This document shows, one piece after another, positions 32,692-41,766 of a stretch of DNA of 64,000 nucleotides. The translations under genes and the position numbers were made by a program. This DNA comes from Streptomyces corallincola. Its GTDB lineage: Bacteria; Actinomycetota; Actinomycetes; Streptomycetales; Streptomycetaceae. Where the stretch lies: NCBI RefSeq assembly GCF_019104725.1, contig NZ_JAHRXF010000002.1, forward strand, positions 186,001 to 250,000. Reading direction: 5' to 3'. The notes beneath the pieces were generated by a model. That model did no database searches. It saw only the letters and a program-made list of their open reading frames with translations, and was not told the DNA's origin. Each line of letters starts with the position of its first letter. Position 1 is the first letter of the stretch.

Positions 32692-33786
32692 GTGCGATCC
32701 ATCTGGAACGGTGCCATCTCGTTCGGCCTGGTCAGCATCCCGATCAAGCTGGTCAACGCCACCGAGAGCCACTCGATCTCCTTCCGCCAGGTGCACACGG
32801 AGGACAACGGCCGCATCCGCTACCGCAAGGTGTGCGAACTGGAGGACCGCGAGGTCGCCCAGGCGGAGATCGGCAAGGCGTACGAGGACGCGGACGGCAC
32901 CATGATCCCGATCACCGAGGACGACCTCTCCCACCTCCCCATCCCCACCGCCCGCACCATCGAGATCGTCGCCTTTGTCCCCGCCGACCGCATCGACCCC
33001 CTCCAGATGGGCTCCGCGTACTACCTCGCCGCCTCCGGCGCCCAGGCCGCCAAGCCGTACACCCTGCTCCGTGAGGCCCTGAAGCGCAGCAACAAGGTCG
33101 CCATCGCCAAGTACGCCCTCCGGGGCCGCGAGCGCCTCGGCATGCTCCGGGTCGTCGGGGACGCCATCGCCATGCACGGCCTCCTCTGGCCGGACGAGGT
33201 ACGCGCCCCCGAGGGCGTCGCCCCGGACGAGGACGTGACCGTACGCGACAAGGAACTCGACCTCGCGGACGCCCTGATGGACACCCTCGGCGAGGTGGAC
33301 CTCGCGGACCTCCACGACGAGTACCGCGAAGCCCTGGAAGAAGTCGTCGCGGCCAAGGCGTCCGGCGAGTCCCCGCGTGAGACCCCCGAACCCGCACCCG
33401 GGGGCAAGGTGCTGGACCTGATGGCGGCCCTGGAGAACAGCGTCCGCACGGCCCGCGCCTCCCGGGGCGAGGAGGAACCGGCGGAGCCGGAGAAGACGGA
33501 GACCGCCGAGGTCAGCCACCTGTCGGGCCGCCGGAGCCGGTCGAAGCGGAAGACGGCGGAGCAGGCGGACTCGGCGGAGTCGGTGGAATCCGTGGATTCT
33601 GCGAAGTCGGCGGCGAAGAAGTCGGCCCCCCGCAAACGGGCGGCGGCGAAGAAGACGGCGGCGAAGAAGACGGCATCGGCCGGGACGGCGAAGAAGGCCA
33701 CCTCGGCCGGGACGGCCAAGAAGACCGCTTCGGCGGGGACGGCGAAGAAGGCGGCGAAGAAGACGCAGGGCAAGCGCCCGGCGTAG
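32692..33786 (+). CDS. ku: Non-homologous end-joining protein Ku
   Basis: 364 residues. The GTG at 32692 (RSIWNGAISFGLVSIPIKLV follows) has AGGAAGG upstream. The Ku core with YRKVCELEDREV, the DNA-ring region and the EYREALEEVVAAK minimal C-terminus end near 250. It is followed by an acidic Glu/Ser linker and a histone-H1-like tail with repeated AKK and SAGTAKK units. The tail probably adds non-specific DNA binding. Works with LigD in double-strand-break repair, divergently transcribed. Confidence 0.96.
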   Translation: MRSIWNGAISFGLVSIPIKLVNATESHSISFRQVHTEDNGRIRYRKVCELEDREVAQAEIGKAYEDADGTMIPITEDDLSHLPIPTARTIEIVAFVPADRIDPLQMGSAYYLAASGAQAAKPYTLLREALKRSNKVAIAKYALRGRERLGMLRVVGDAIAMHGLLWPDEVRAPEGVAPDEDVTVRDKELDLADALMDTLGEVDLADLHDEYREALEEVVAAKASGESPRETPEPAPGGKVLDLMAALENSVRTARASRGEEEPAEPEKTETAEVSHLSGRRSRSKRKTAEQADSAESVESVDSAKSAAKKSAPRKRAAAKKTAAKKTASAGTAKKATSAGTAKKTASAGTAKKAAKKTQGKRPA

Positions 33787-33906
33787 CGGCGGTAAGGGCG
33801 GCAAGGGCGGCGTGCACCGGGCCGTCCGGCCGGGCGGGGCCGCCGGATCTCGGGACCGATCGGGATTCCCTCCCATGAGACGGGACGAGTTGGGCACGAT
33901 ACGGGT

Positions 33907-34971
33907 GTGACTTATCTGGTGACCGTGTCCACGGCCCCGCCCAAGGCCGCAGGGGAGCTCGACGCGTTGCAGCGGGAGGGCGTGATCTTCCTGCTCAGGC
34001 GGGCTTTCGACTCGCTGGAGGCGATCGAGGGGCCGGACGGGATGGAGATCGAGGTGATGGACGACGTGATCGCCGCCCATCCCGGAGGCGCCCTGCTGAA
34101 GCTGTTCGTGGAGGCACCGGCGCTGGAGTTCGCGGAGGACGCGGCCCGCGAGGTGGTCGCGGAACTCCTGGAACGCACCGACCCCCTGGCCGACTGGCGG
34201 GTGACCCGCTGCGAGGTCGAACTCAACTCCGAGCTGCTCCAAGAGAGCCTGGACGCGGCGGACGGCCCGGACGCCCCGCCGACCGACCCGGCCGAGCGGG
34301 CCCGCCGCCACGCCGAGGGCGGCCCGCCCCAGGCGCCGGGCCGTCTGGACCCCGCCGAGATCGAGGCGATGCGCCGCAGGCTGCTGGCCCTGGCCCCGGC
34401 ACTGCGCGCGTACCCACCCGCGTGCTTCGGCTACGGCGACGACCCGAAGACCCGTACGGTGAGCCGGGAGGCGGCCAAAATCGCGGCGGGTGCGGTGATG
34501 TTCGCCATCGACCTGCTGGTGGACGAACTCTTCACCGACCTGGCCGGACTGGAGGAGGACGGCCCCACGGTGGCGTCGTCCGAGGCGACCTTCATGCTGC
34601 TGGACGACCTCCCGCAGCAGTACGCCGACGAGTACACCGTCCTCTTCGCCCGCCGCCTCACCGTCACCGCGGTCACCCTCACCGCCCGCCTCACCCACCC
34701 CGACCCGGTCCACCCGGCCTGCGCGGCCGAGCAGTACCTCCTGAAGTTCCTCCTCACCCAGGCCGAGGTCACGGCCGACCTCTACGACCTCCTGACGGAC
34801 GAGGTGGCAGCAGCCCTCCAGCACCTCACCCTCACCCTCACCGACTCCCTCACCCCCGACCCCGACTCCGACCCCACCACCTGGTTCACCCCCCACCACC
34901 CCGAGTCCGAGGTCCACCCGTACGCGGCCCACGACGACGAGGAGACCTTGCAGGACCCGACGCTGAAATGA
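33907..34971 (+). CDS. Hypothetical protein upstream of SWIM-domain protein
   Basis: 354 residues, acidic, mostly helical, no signal or membrane span. It starts at GTG 33907 (TYLVTVSTAPPKAAGELDAL) and ends PTLK. I do not recognise the family. Its stop overlaps the start of the SWIM-domain gene (ATGA), so the two proteins are likely made together and may interact. No convincing ribosome binding site precedes the GTG; a leaderless transcript is possible. Confidence 0.75.
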   Translation: MTYLVTVSTAPPKAAGELDALQREGVIFLLRRAFDSLEAIEGPDGMEIEVMDDVIAAHPGGALLKLFVEAPALEFAEDAAREVVAELLERTDPLADWRVTRCEVELNSELLQESLDAADGPDAPPTDPAERARRHAEGGPPQAPGRLDPAEIEAMRRRLLALAPALRAYPPACFGYGDDPKTRTVSREAAKIAAGAVMFAIDLLVDELFTDLAGLEEDGPTVASSEATFMLLDDLPQQYADEYTVLFARRLTVTAVTLTARLTHPDPVHPACAAEQYLLKFLLTQAEVTADLYDLLTDEVAAALQHLTLTLTDSLTPDPDSDPTTWFTPHHPESEVHPYAAHDDEETLQDPTLK

Positions 34972-36629
34972 CGCCGCGCACGACAGCTCCCGACCTGACC
35001 GAGGCGAGACTGAGAGAGCTGGCCGGGGAACGCTCCTTCGCACGCGGACGCGCCTACGTGGACGCGGTGTCCGCGGTGGAGGTCCGCGACGACCGGATCA
35101 GGGCGTCCGTGGCGGGCACGGAGCGGTACACGGCCGAACTGACCCTCGGCCGAAGGGGACTCGCGGGGGAGTGCGACTGTCCGTATGGGCAGGAGGGCAA
35201 CTTCTGCAAGCACTTGGTGGCCGTCGGGCTGACCGTACTGTCCACGGGGTTCGATCTCCCCCGCCGTCGGGCGAGGTCCCGTGACCGCGCCCGTGGACTG
35301 GACACCTGGCTGGCCGCCCTGCCGCACGCGGAGTTGCTGGCCCTGGTCCGTGAGGAGGCGGCGGAGAACCACGGGCTACGGCGCCGCCTGGAACTGAGGG
35401 CGGCGTCCGCCCGGCAGGACCTCACCGAAGTACGGTCCCTGATCCGCGACTTGCTCGACCTGGAACCGTTCACCCGGCAGGGCTGGATGGACCCGGCCGA
35501 CGCTCGCGCCTACGTGGACCAGGCAGGACAAGCGGTCGCGGCGATTCGCTCCCTGACGGGCTCGGGCCGGGCCGCCGACGCGGTCACCCTGGCGCGGGAG
35601 GGGATCGGCCTGCTGACCGGAACGACGGCGAGCATCGACGACGAGGACGGACGGCTCGCGGAGATCGGCGCCGGCCTCGCCCACGCCCATCACGAGGCCT
35701 GCCGCGCCGCCCGCCCCGACCCGGACGAGCTCGCGCGCTGGCTGGTCACCCACGCCTTGCGGGACGAAGCGGAGCTGACCGGCCTCGACCCGCTGGACTA
35801 CACGGACGTTCTCGGGGACCGGGGAACGACCGCCCTGCGGGAACGGGCGATCGAGGCGTGGAAGGCCAACCGTGGGGGATGGCCCGAGAAGTATCTGATC
35901 CAACGCCTGACGAAGACGGGGCGCGATGCCGACATGGTGATCGCCCTGCACGCGGCCGACCTCGCGCCCAACGGCCACACCCACCTGCTCATAGCCCGTG
36001 AACTGGAGGCCTCCGGCCGCCCCGAGGAGGCCCTCGAATGGGCCGAGCGCGGAATCCGGGAGGCGGAGAACCTGGCGACCGTCGACACCGCCCTGATCGA
36101 CCACCTCTCCGACCGCTACACCCGCGCCGACCGGCCCGCCGATGCCGCGGCCCTCCGGCGCGACCACTTCACGGCCCGCCCCTCGCTCCTCACCTACCAG
36201 CAACTGCGCGCCACGGCACAGGTCGCGGGCCACTGGCCGGCCGAGCGGGAGAGGGCACTGGCACTCCTGCGCACGGCGAACGCGACCGTACTGCTCGCCG
36301 CGCTGCTGGACGACAAGGACACCGCCGCCGCCTGGCAGACCGCCACGGAGTCCGGCGCCTCAGCCGTCCAGTGGACCACCCTCGCCGACCAACTCCGCCC
36401 CACCCGACCCGCCGACTCCCTCACGATCTACCAACGCCTCGCCACCCCCCTCACCCACCAGACCGGCACCAAGGCCTACACCCAACTCGTAGCCCTCCTC
36501 CTGAGCATCCGCGACTGCCACCAACGCCTCGGCACCCAAAACGACTTCACCCTCTACACCGCCGCCCTCCGCACCGCCCAGAAACGCAAACGGAATCTCA
36601 TCGCACTGCTGGACGAACACGGTCTGTGA
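34968..36629 (+). CDS. SWIM zinc-finger domain protein
   Basis: 553 residues. The SWIM motif CxCx(n)CxH is present as ECDCPYGQEGNFCKHLVAV (about residues 65-83). The rest is helical with TPR-like pairs (GRPEEALEWAERGIREAEN, DRYTRADRPADAAAL). SWIM proteins bind DNA or proteins; in bacteria many stand next to Snf2 helicases, but none is seen here. ATG overlaps the stop of the preceding gene. Function unknown. Confidence 0.88.
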   Translation: MTPRTTAPDLTEARLRELAGERSFARGRAYVDAVSAVEVRDDRIRASVAGTERYTAELTLGRRGLAGECDCPYGQEGNFCKHLVAVGLTVLSTGFDLPRRRARSRDRARGLDTWLAALPHAELLALVREEAAENHGLRRRLELRAASARQDLTEVRSLIRDLLDLEPFTRQGWMDPADARAYVDQAGQAVAAIRSLTGSGRAADAVTLAREGIGLLTGTTASIDDEDGRLAEIGAGLAHAHHEACRAARPDPDELARWLVTHALRDEAELTGLDPLDYTDVLGDRGTTALRERAIEAWKANRGGWPEKYLIQRLTKTGRDADMVIALHAADLAPNGHTHLLIARELEASGRPEEALEWAERGIREAENLATVDTALIDHLSDRYTRADRPADAAALRRDHFTARPSLLTYQQLRATAQVAGHWPAERERALALLRTANATVLLAALLDDKDTAAAWQTATESGASAVQWTTLADQLRPTRPADSLTIYQRLATPLTHQTGTKAYTQLVALLLSIRDCHQRLGTQNDFTLYTAALRTAQKRKRNLIALLDEHGL

Positions 36630-36878
36630 GCGGGGTCCAGTGCCCCGGCTGATGTACCCCTGCCACGGTCTGCCGCAGGAGCCGGGTGGCGACGACGACC
36701 GAACACGACTAGCGACCGCTGGAGCCAGTGCCTGCGGAGTACCGGTGGGCTGGGACACCCAACGGGCGACTGTCGGCGTACGGCGCGCGTCCTTCCGATC
36801 CGCTTCAGCAACATCGCCCGGCCCGCCGCGGTCGTCCTGAACCCGCTCGGGCAGTAGACATACGCCCGCACATACGCG
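36630..36878. other. Interval downstream of the SWIM gene, tRNA 3' side
   Basis: Part of a 307-bp gene-free stretch (36630-36936). Apart from the terminator at its right end I see nothing supportable: no integrase, no att-like duplication of the tRNA 3' end, and no family-like reading frame. Confidence 0.5.
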
Positions 36879-36918
36879 AAGACCCCATCCTCAGCGTTTC
36901 CGCTGCTGACGGGGTCTT
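36879..36918 (-). terminator. Terminator of the tRNA-Arg gene
   Basis: AAGACCCC (36879-36886) pairs with GGGGTCTT (36911-36918), with an inner CAGCG/CGCTG stem. It begins 18 bases beyond the tRNA 3' end in the direction of its transcription. The outer stem is flanked by an A/T-rich edge. Confidence 0.8.
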
Positions 36919-36936
36919 TGGGCACCGTATGAAGGG

Positions 36937-37008
36937 TGCCCCCGGCAGGATTCGAACCTGCGCACACGGCTCCGGAGGCCGTTGCTCTATCCCCTGAGCT
37001 ACGGGGGC
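36937..37008 (-). tRNA. tRNA-Arg (anticodon CCG)
   Basis: Minus strand, 72 nt. Acceptor GCCCCCG pairs with CGGGGGC, discriminator A, D-arm GCTC..GAGC, anticodon stem ACGGC/GCCGT with loop CTCCGGA (anticodon CCG, reads CGG), T-arm GCAGG TTCGAAT CCTGC. CCA is not encoded (ACCCT follows). All arms pair perfectly. Confidence 0.98.
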
Positions 37009-37195
37009 GTTGCGTGTCGGCGCTGGGGTGTTGCTTGCGGCGACGGGTAGAACACTAGCAGGTGCGGTGGGGTGATCAGGAACGGGTTGTGGGTGGGGGT
37101 GGAGGGGTGTCGCGCCGTGGGCGTCAGCCTGGGTGGGGGTGTCCCTCGCACGGGTGTAAGTCGGGAAAGACCGGACGGGGTTCGGTGGGGCGTCC

Positions 37196-37201
37196 TACTC
37201 T
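37196..37201 (+). promoter_or_regulatory. -10 box for a probable leaderless receiver gene
   Basis: TACTCT fits TANNNT and ends six bases before the GTG start of the receiver gene, the spacing expected when transcription starts at the start codon. No good -35 and no strong ribosome binding site are present. Confidence 0.45.
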
Positions 37202-37207
37202 CGGAGT

Positions 37208-37639
37208 GTGTCCGAGGTGTTCGGTCGGGTGCTTGTTGTCGATGACAACAAGGTCATCCGGCAGCTGATCAGGGTCAACCTTGAGCTGGAGGGGCTTGAG
37301 GTGGTGACCGCTTCCGACGGTGCCGAGTGTCTGGACGTGGTCCATGACGTACGGCCCGATGTCGTGACGCTCGACATGGTCATGCCCCGGCTCGACGGGC
37401 TCCGTACCGCCGCCTGCCTGCGCGCCGACCCCCGTACGCACGACCTTCCCCTCGCCCTCATCAGCGCCTGTCCGTCCGAGGAGATCCAGGCCCAGGCCGG
37501 TCCCGGCGGTCTCGACAGCGTTGTCGATGCCTTTCTGCCCAAGCCGTTCGATCCGGCCGAGCTGGTACGGCTCGTCCAGCGGCTCCTCACCGGCCGACCC
37601 CTGCCCAGGTCGCGGCCCGACGGGCTCGCCTCCGGCTAG
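37208..37639 (+). CDS. Stand-alone response regulator receiver protein
   Basis: 143 residues: one receiver domain only. VLVVDDNKVIRQLI, phospho-acceptor Asp in DVVTLDMVMPRLDG, and DAFLPKPFDPAEL with the conserved Lys. No output domain, so it acts through protein contacts (CheY/Spo0F style). No kinase is adjacent. The GTG at 37208 appears leaderless. Its TAG stop merges with a short palindromic repeat. Confidence 0.92.
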   Translation: MSEVFGRVLVVDDNKVIRQLIRVNLELEGLEVVTASDGAECLDVVHDVRPDVVTLDMVMPRLDGLRTAACLRADPRTHDLPLALISACPSEEIQAQAGPGGLDSVVDAFLPKPFDPAELVRLVQRLLTGRPLPRSRPDGLASG

Positions 37640-37703
37640 TGCCGCGGCTGGGAGGGTTCGCTGGAGGACTCGCGGCGCGGCCAACCTTTCCGGTCACCGC
37701 ACC
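37638..37703. repeat. Short degenerate copy of the palindromic element
   Basis: AGTGCCGCGGCTGGGAGGGT at the left and AACCTTTCCGGTCACCGCAC at the right correspond to the ends of the element at 14980-15143, with CTCGCGGCG in the middle; the interior is deleted. Again it begins with the last two bases of a TAG stop codon. Confidence 0.7.
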
Positions 37704-37740
37704 GCCCCGTCCGCGCACCCCGGTCTCACCCCACCTCGCC

Positions 37741-37746
37741 TACCCT
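37741..37746 (+). promoter_or_regulatory. -10 box for probable leaderless nrtL transcript
   Basis: TACCCT (TANNNT) ends seven bases before the nrtL GTG. There is no ribosome binding site, so a leaderless mRNA is the simplest model. Confidence 0.45.
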
Positions 37747-37753
37747 TGTCCCC

Positions 37754-38854
37754 GTGACCCCCGATCAGCTCTCCCGTCTCGTGCTGGACGCCGTGCGCCG
37801 GGCCGTGGACGCGGGGGAGATCGGGGGCGAGCCGCCCGTGCGGGTGCTCGTCGAGGAGCCCCGTGGTGGCGGGATCGGGGACTACGCCTCCAATGTGGCC
37901 CTCCAGCTCGCGCGCGGCGCCGGGATGCCTCCGCCGCGTGTCGCCGCGTTGCTCCGGGACCGCCTCGTCCAGGCACCCGGCATCCACGACGTCGTCCTCA
38001 CCGGGCCCGGGTTCCTGAACTTCGTGCTCGACCGCGACGCCGATCCCGCCCTCGCCGTCGTCCGTGACATCCGCGCCCTCGGTGCCGCCTACGGGCACGG
38101 TGACTCCCTCGTCGGGCAGGTCGTCGTGCTGCGGGTGCCCCGCGAGGTGCGCGCCGAGGCCGTCGCCGACGCCGTCGCCCCGATCATCGCCACCCAGGGC
38201 GGGCGGGCCGAGATCACGTACGCCGAGATCACGTATCCCCAGCCCGCAGGGCTGCGGCCCGTCCGCGTGCCGGAGGACCCGGCTCCGCTCGGTGCGGACG
38301 CCGCCCACGACCGGCCCCGCATCACCGCCGACCTGCGTCCCGTCCCCGCGCCGGAGGACCCCGCTCCGCTCGGGGCGGACGCCGCCCGGTGGGCGCTGCT
38401 GTGTCCCGCCGCCCACGACCGGCCCCGGATCACCGCCGAGCACCTCGTCCAGCGCGAGAGCAACCCCCTCTTCCGGGTGCGGTACGCCCACGCCCGCGTC
38501 CGCGCCGCCGTGCGGGACGCGGCCCGGCTCGGTTTCGCCGCCGAGCCCGGCCCGCTCGGGCTGCCGGAGGGCCCGCCGGGCCACGCGCCCGGCGCGCACC
38601 CCCTCCTCACCACCCTCCCCGCCCACCCCCGCATCCTTCTCGGCGCCGCCACCCACCGGGCGCCGGACCGGCTGGCGCGGCATCTGGTCACCGTTGCCGA
38701 TGGCGTGCTGCCGTTGTTGCCGGACGTGCTGCCGAGGGGGGACGAGAAACCCTCGGCCGCCCACCGGGCCCGGCTGGCGCTTGCCGAAGCCGCCGGGACG
38801 GTGCTCGCCGGTGGCCTGTCCCTGCTCGGTATCGACGCACCCGAACACCTCTGA
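37754..38854 (+). CDS. nrtL: ArgS-related anticodon-binding protein NrtL
   Basis: 366 residues. The N-terminal part resembles the arginyl-tRNA synthetase additional domain (LVLDAVRRAVDAGEIGG..., IGDYASNVALQLA, GPGFLNFVL) and the C-terminal part the DALR anticodon-binding domain (ESNPLFRVRYAHARVRAA). The Rossmann catalytic domain with HIGH and KMSKS is absent, so it cannot charge tRNA. A segment VPEDPAPLGADAA...HDRPRITA occurs twice in tandem (about residues 170-230). It lies just before lysA, a place where streptomycetes keep argS or this relative. tRNA-Arg binding is inference; note the tRNA-Arg gene 750 bp upstream. Confidence 0.85.
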   Translation: MTPDQLSRLVLDAVRRAVDAGEIGGEPPVRVLVEEPRGGGIGDYASNVALQLARGAGMPPPRVAALLRDRLVQAPGIHDVVLTGPGFLNFVLDRDADPALAVVRDIRALGAAYGHGDSLVGQVVVLRVPREVRAEAVADAVAPIIATQGGRAEITYAEITYPQPAGLRPVRVPEDPAPLGADAAHDRPRITADLRPVPAPEDPAPLGADAARWALLCPAAHDRPRITAEHLVQRESNPLFRVRYAHARVRAAVRDAARLGFAAEPGPLGLPEGPPGHAPGAHPLLTTLPAHPRILLGAATHRAPDRLARHLVTVADGVLPLLPDVLPRGDEKPSAAHRARLALAEAAGTVLAGGLSLLGIDAPEHL

Positions 38855-38914
38855 GGGGCCGGACAGCGCGGTCCTGCGTCCCTCGGTGAGACAGAGAGTC
38901 TGAGAGCCAACGCC

Positions 38915-40306
38915 ATGAGCCGTTCCGCCCACCCCGCGGGCCCCCGTCACGCCGACGTGCTGCCCGAGGGCCACTACTCCGCCCCGCCGACCGACCTCAA
39001 CGCGCTCGACCCCAAGGTGTGGGCGCGCACCGTCGGCCGGGGCGACGACGGCACCGTCACCGTCGGCGGCATCCCCGTCACCCGGCTCGCCGAGGAGTTC
39101 GGCACGCCCGCCTACGTCCTGGACGAGACCGACTTCCGCGCCCGGGCCCGCGCCTGGCGCACCGCGTTCGGGCCGGACGCCGACGTGTACTACGCGGGGA
39201 AGGCGTTCCTCTCCCGCGCCGTGGTGCGCTGGCTGACCGAGGAGGGGCTGAACCTCGACGTCTGCTCCGGCGGCGAACTCGCCACCGCGCTGTCCGCCGG
39301 GATGCCCGCCGAGCGCATCGCCTTCCACGGCAACAACAAGTCCGCCGAGGAGATCCGGCGGGCCGTCTCCGCCGGGGTCGGCCGGATCGTGCTCGACTCC
39401 TTCCCGGAGATCGTGCGGGTCGCGCACACCGCCCGTGAGCTGGGCGTACGGCAGAAGGTGCAGATCCGCGTCACCGTCGGCGTCGAGGCGCACACCCACG
39501 AGTTCATCGCCACCGCGCACGAGGACCAGAAGTTCGGCATCCCGCTCGCCGGGGGCCGGGCCGCCGAGGCCGTGCGGCGGGCCCTCCAGCTCGACGGGCT
39601 CGAACTGACCGGCATCCACTCCCACATCGGCTCGCAGATCTTCGACATGTCCGGCTTCGAGGTCGCCGCCCAGCGCGTGGTCCGGCTGCTGGAGGAGGTA
39701 CGCGACGAGCACGGTGTGGAACTCCCCGAGATCGACCTCGGCGGCGGTCTCGGCATCGCGTACACCAGCGACGACGACCCGCGCGAGCCGCACGAGATCG
39801 CCAAGGCGCTCACCGAGATCGTCACCCGCGCGTGCGAGGCGGCCCGGCTCGCCACCCCGCGCATCTCCGTCGAGCCCGGCCGCGCCGTCGTCGGCCCGAC
39901 CGCGTTCACGCTGTACGAGGTCGGCACCGTCAAGCAGCTCGACGGGCTGCGCACCTACGTCTCCGTGGACGGCGGCATGTCCGACAACATCCGCACCGCG
40001 CTCTACGACGCCGAGTACAGCGTCGCCCTCGTCTCGCGCCGCTCCGACGCCGCGCCGATGCTCGCGCGGGTCGTCGGCAAGCACTGCGAGAGCGGGGACA
40101 TCGTCGTCAAGGACGCCTTCCTGCCCGCCGACCTCGCGCCGGGCGACCTCGTCGCCGTACCCGCGACCGGGGCGTACTGCCGCTCGATGGCCAGCAACTA
40201 CAACCACGTGCCGCGGCCCCCGGTCGTCGCCGTGGCCGACGGTGCGGCCCGTGTCATCGTGCGGCGCGAGACCGAGGAGGACCTGCTCCGGCTCGACGTC
40301 GGGTGA
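38915..40306 (+). CDS. lysA: Diaminopimelate decarboxylase
   Basis: 463 residues. PLP-binding Lys in [29 protein letters not shown], and the substrate-side CESGDIV and [12 protein letters not shown]. It removes CO2 from meso-diaminopimelate to give L-lysine. First of the lysA-hom-thrC-thrB aspartate-family group, ending at a strong hairpin before hom, so it may be transcribed separately. ATG at 38915 follows a weak purine-rich stretch. Confidence 0.97.
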   Translation: MSRSAHPAGPRHADVLPEGHYSAPPTDLNALDPKVWARTVGRGDDGTVTVGGIPVTRLAEEFGTPAYVLDETDFRARARAWRTAFGPDADVYYAGKAFLSRAVVRWLTEEGLNLDVCSGGELATALSAGMPAERIAFHGNNKSAEEIRRAVSAGVGRIVLDSFPEIVRVAHTARELGVRQKVQIRVTVGVEAHTHEFIATAHEDQKFGIPLAGGRAAEAVRRALQLDGLELTGIHSHIGSQIFDMSGFEVAAQRVVRLLEEVRDEHGVELPEIDLGGGLGIAYTSDDDPREPHEIAKALTEIVTRACEAARLATPRISVEPGRAVVGPTAFTLYEVGTVKQLDGLRTYVSVDGGMSDNIRTALYDAEYSVALVSRRSDAAPMLARVVGKHCESGDIVVKDAFLPADLAPGDLVAVPATGAYCRSMASNYNHVPRPPVVAVADGAARVIVRRETEEDLLRLDVG

Positions 40307-40328
40307 CCCGGGGGACACCGCCCCGGGG

Positions 40329-40359
40329 CCGGGCGGCCGGAGATCCTCCGGCCGCCCGG
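40329..40359 (+). terminator. Hairpin after lysA
   Basis: A perfect 14-bp stem CCGGGCGGCCGGAG (40329-40342) with its complement (40346-40359) and a 3-base loop. Terminates lysA or attenuates readthrough into hom. Confidence 0.75.
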
Positions 40360-40467
40360 ACCGCCCGCGCGTGAAATCCAGGTCTCATGATGCGGACCAA
40401 GGGGAGAAACCGCCGTCCGGTGCGTGAGACTGGTCCCACCGTTGCCGGTATGACGAAACGAGGTCGG

Positions 40468-41760
40468 ATGATGCGTACGCGTCCGCTGAGGGTGGCGCTG
40501 CTGGGCTGTGGAGTGGTCGGCTCAGAGGTGGCGCGCATCATGACGACGCACGCCGACGACCTCGCCGCCCGCATCGGCGCCCCCGTCGAGCTGGCCGGGG
40601 TCGCGGTACGGCGGCCCGGCAAGGTCCGCGAGGGCATCGACCCCGCCCTGGTCACCACCGACGCCACCGCCCTCGTCAAACGCGGGGACATCGACGTCGT
40701 CGTCGAGGTCATCGGCGGGATCGAGCCCGCCCGCACGCTGATCACCACCGCCTTCGAGCACGGCGCCTCCGTCGTCTCCGCCAACAAGGCGCTCCTCGCC
40801 CAGGACGGCGCCGCCCTGCACGCCGCCGCCGGGGAACACGGCCGGGACCTCTACTACGAGGCGGCTGTCGCCGGTGCCATCCCGCTGATCCGCCCGCTGC
40901 GCGAGTCGCTCGCCGGTGACACGGTCAACCGGGTGCTCGGCATCGTGAACGGCACCACCAACTTCATCCTCGACAAGATGGACTCCACCGGCGCCGGTTA
41001 CCAGGAGGCCCTGGACGAGGCCACCGCGCTCGGGTACGCCGAGGCCGACCCGACCGCCGACGTCGAGGGCTTCGACGCCGCCGCCAAGGCCGCGATCCTC
41101 GCCGGGATCGCCTTCCACAGCCGGGTCCGCCTCGACGACGTGCACCGCGAGGGCATGACCGAGGTCACCGCCGCCGACTTCCGCTCCGCCCGCGAGATGG
41201 GCTGCACCATCAAACTGCTCGCCATCTGCGAGCGCGCGGACGACGGCGCCTCCGTCACCGCGCGGGTGCACCCCGCGATGATTCCGCTGACCCACCCGCT
41301 GGCCTCCGTGCGCGGCGCCTACAACGCCGTCTTCGTCGAGGCCGAGGCCGCCGGGCGGCTGATGTTCTACGGCCCCGGCGCCGGAGGCTCCCCGACCGCC
41401 TCCGCCGTGCTCGGTGACCTCGTCGCCGTCTGCCGCAACCTGCTCGGCGGCGCGACCGGGCCCGGCGAGTCGGCGTACGCCGCGCTGACCGTCTCCCCGA
41501 TGGGCGAGGTCGTCACCCGCTACCACATCAGCCTCGACGTCGCCGACAAGCCGGGCGTGCTCGCCCAGGTGGCCACCGTGTTCGCGGAGCACGGGGTGTC
41601 CATCGACACCGTCCGGCAGCAGGGAAAGGACGGGGAGGCGTCCCTCGTCGTCGTCACCCACCGGGCCTCCGACGCCTCCCTCACCGGGACCGTCGAGGCG
41701 CTGCGCAAGCTCGACACCGTCCGAGGTGTCGCCAGCATCATGCGGGTTGAAGGAGAGTAG
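40468..41760 (+). CDS. hom: Homoserine dehydrogenase
   Basis: 430 residues. NAD(P)-binding LRVALLGCGVVGSEVARIM, catalytic ANKALLA and KMDSTGAGYQEALDEATALGYAEADPTADVEG, and a C-terminal ACT domain (ISLDVADKPGVLAQVATVFAEHG) for threonine feedback. It reduces aspartate semialdehyde to homoserine. ATG at 40468 (or 40471) has GAGG before it. Six bases separate it from thrC, so hom-thrC are one operon. Confidence 0.97.
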   Translation: MMRTRPLRVALLGCGVVGSEVARIMTTHADDLAARIGAPVELAGVAVRRPGKVREGIDPALVTTDATALVKRGDIDVVVEVIGGIEPARTLITTAFEHGASVVSANKALLAQDGAALHAAAGEHGRDLYYEAAVAGAIPLIRPLRESLAGDTVNRVLGIVNGTTNFILDKMDSTGAGYQEALDEATALGYAEADPTADVEGFDAAAKAAILAGIAFHSRVRLDDVHREGMTEVTAADFRSAREMGCTIKLLAICERADDGASVTARVHPAMIPLTHPLASVRGAYNAVFVEAEAAGRLMFYGPGAGGSPTASAVLGDLVAVCRNLLGGATGPGESAYAALTVSPMGEVVTRYHISLDVADKPGVLAQVATVFAEHGVSIDTVRQQGKDGEASLVVVTHRASDASLTGTVEALRKLDTVRGVASIMRVEGE

Positions 41761-41766
41761 GCAGCA

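Noticed and set aside
32596..35043. An 815-codon minus-strand frame
   Set aside because: It is antisense to ku and the following genes; no motif and a shadow composition.
36630..36967. Minus-strand frame across the tRNA 3' flank as an integrase remnant
   Set aside because: The translated sequence shows no recombinase motif, and part of it reads through the tRNA and its terminator.
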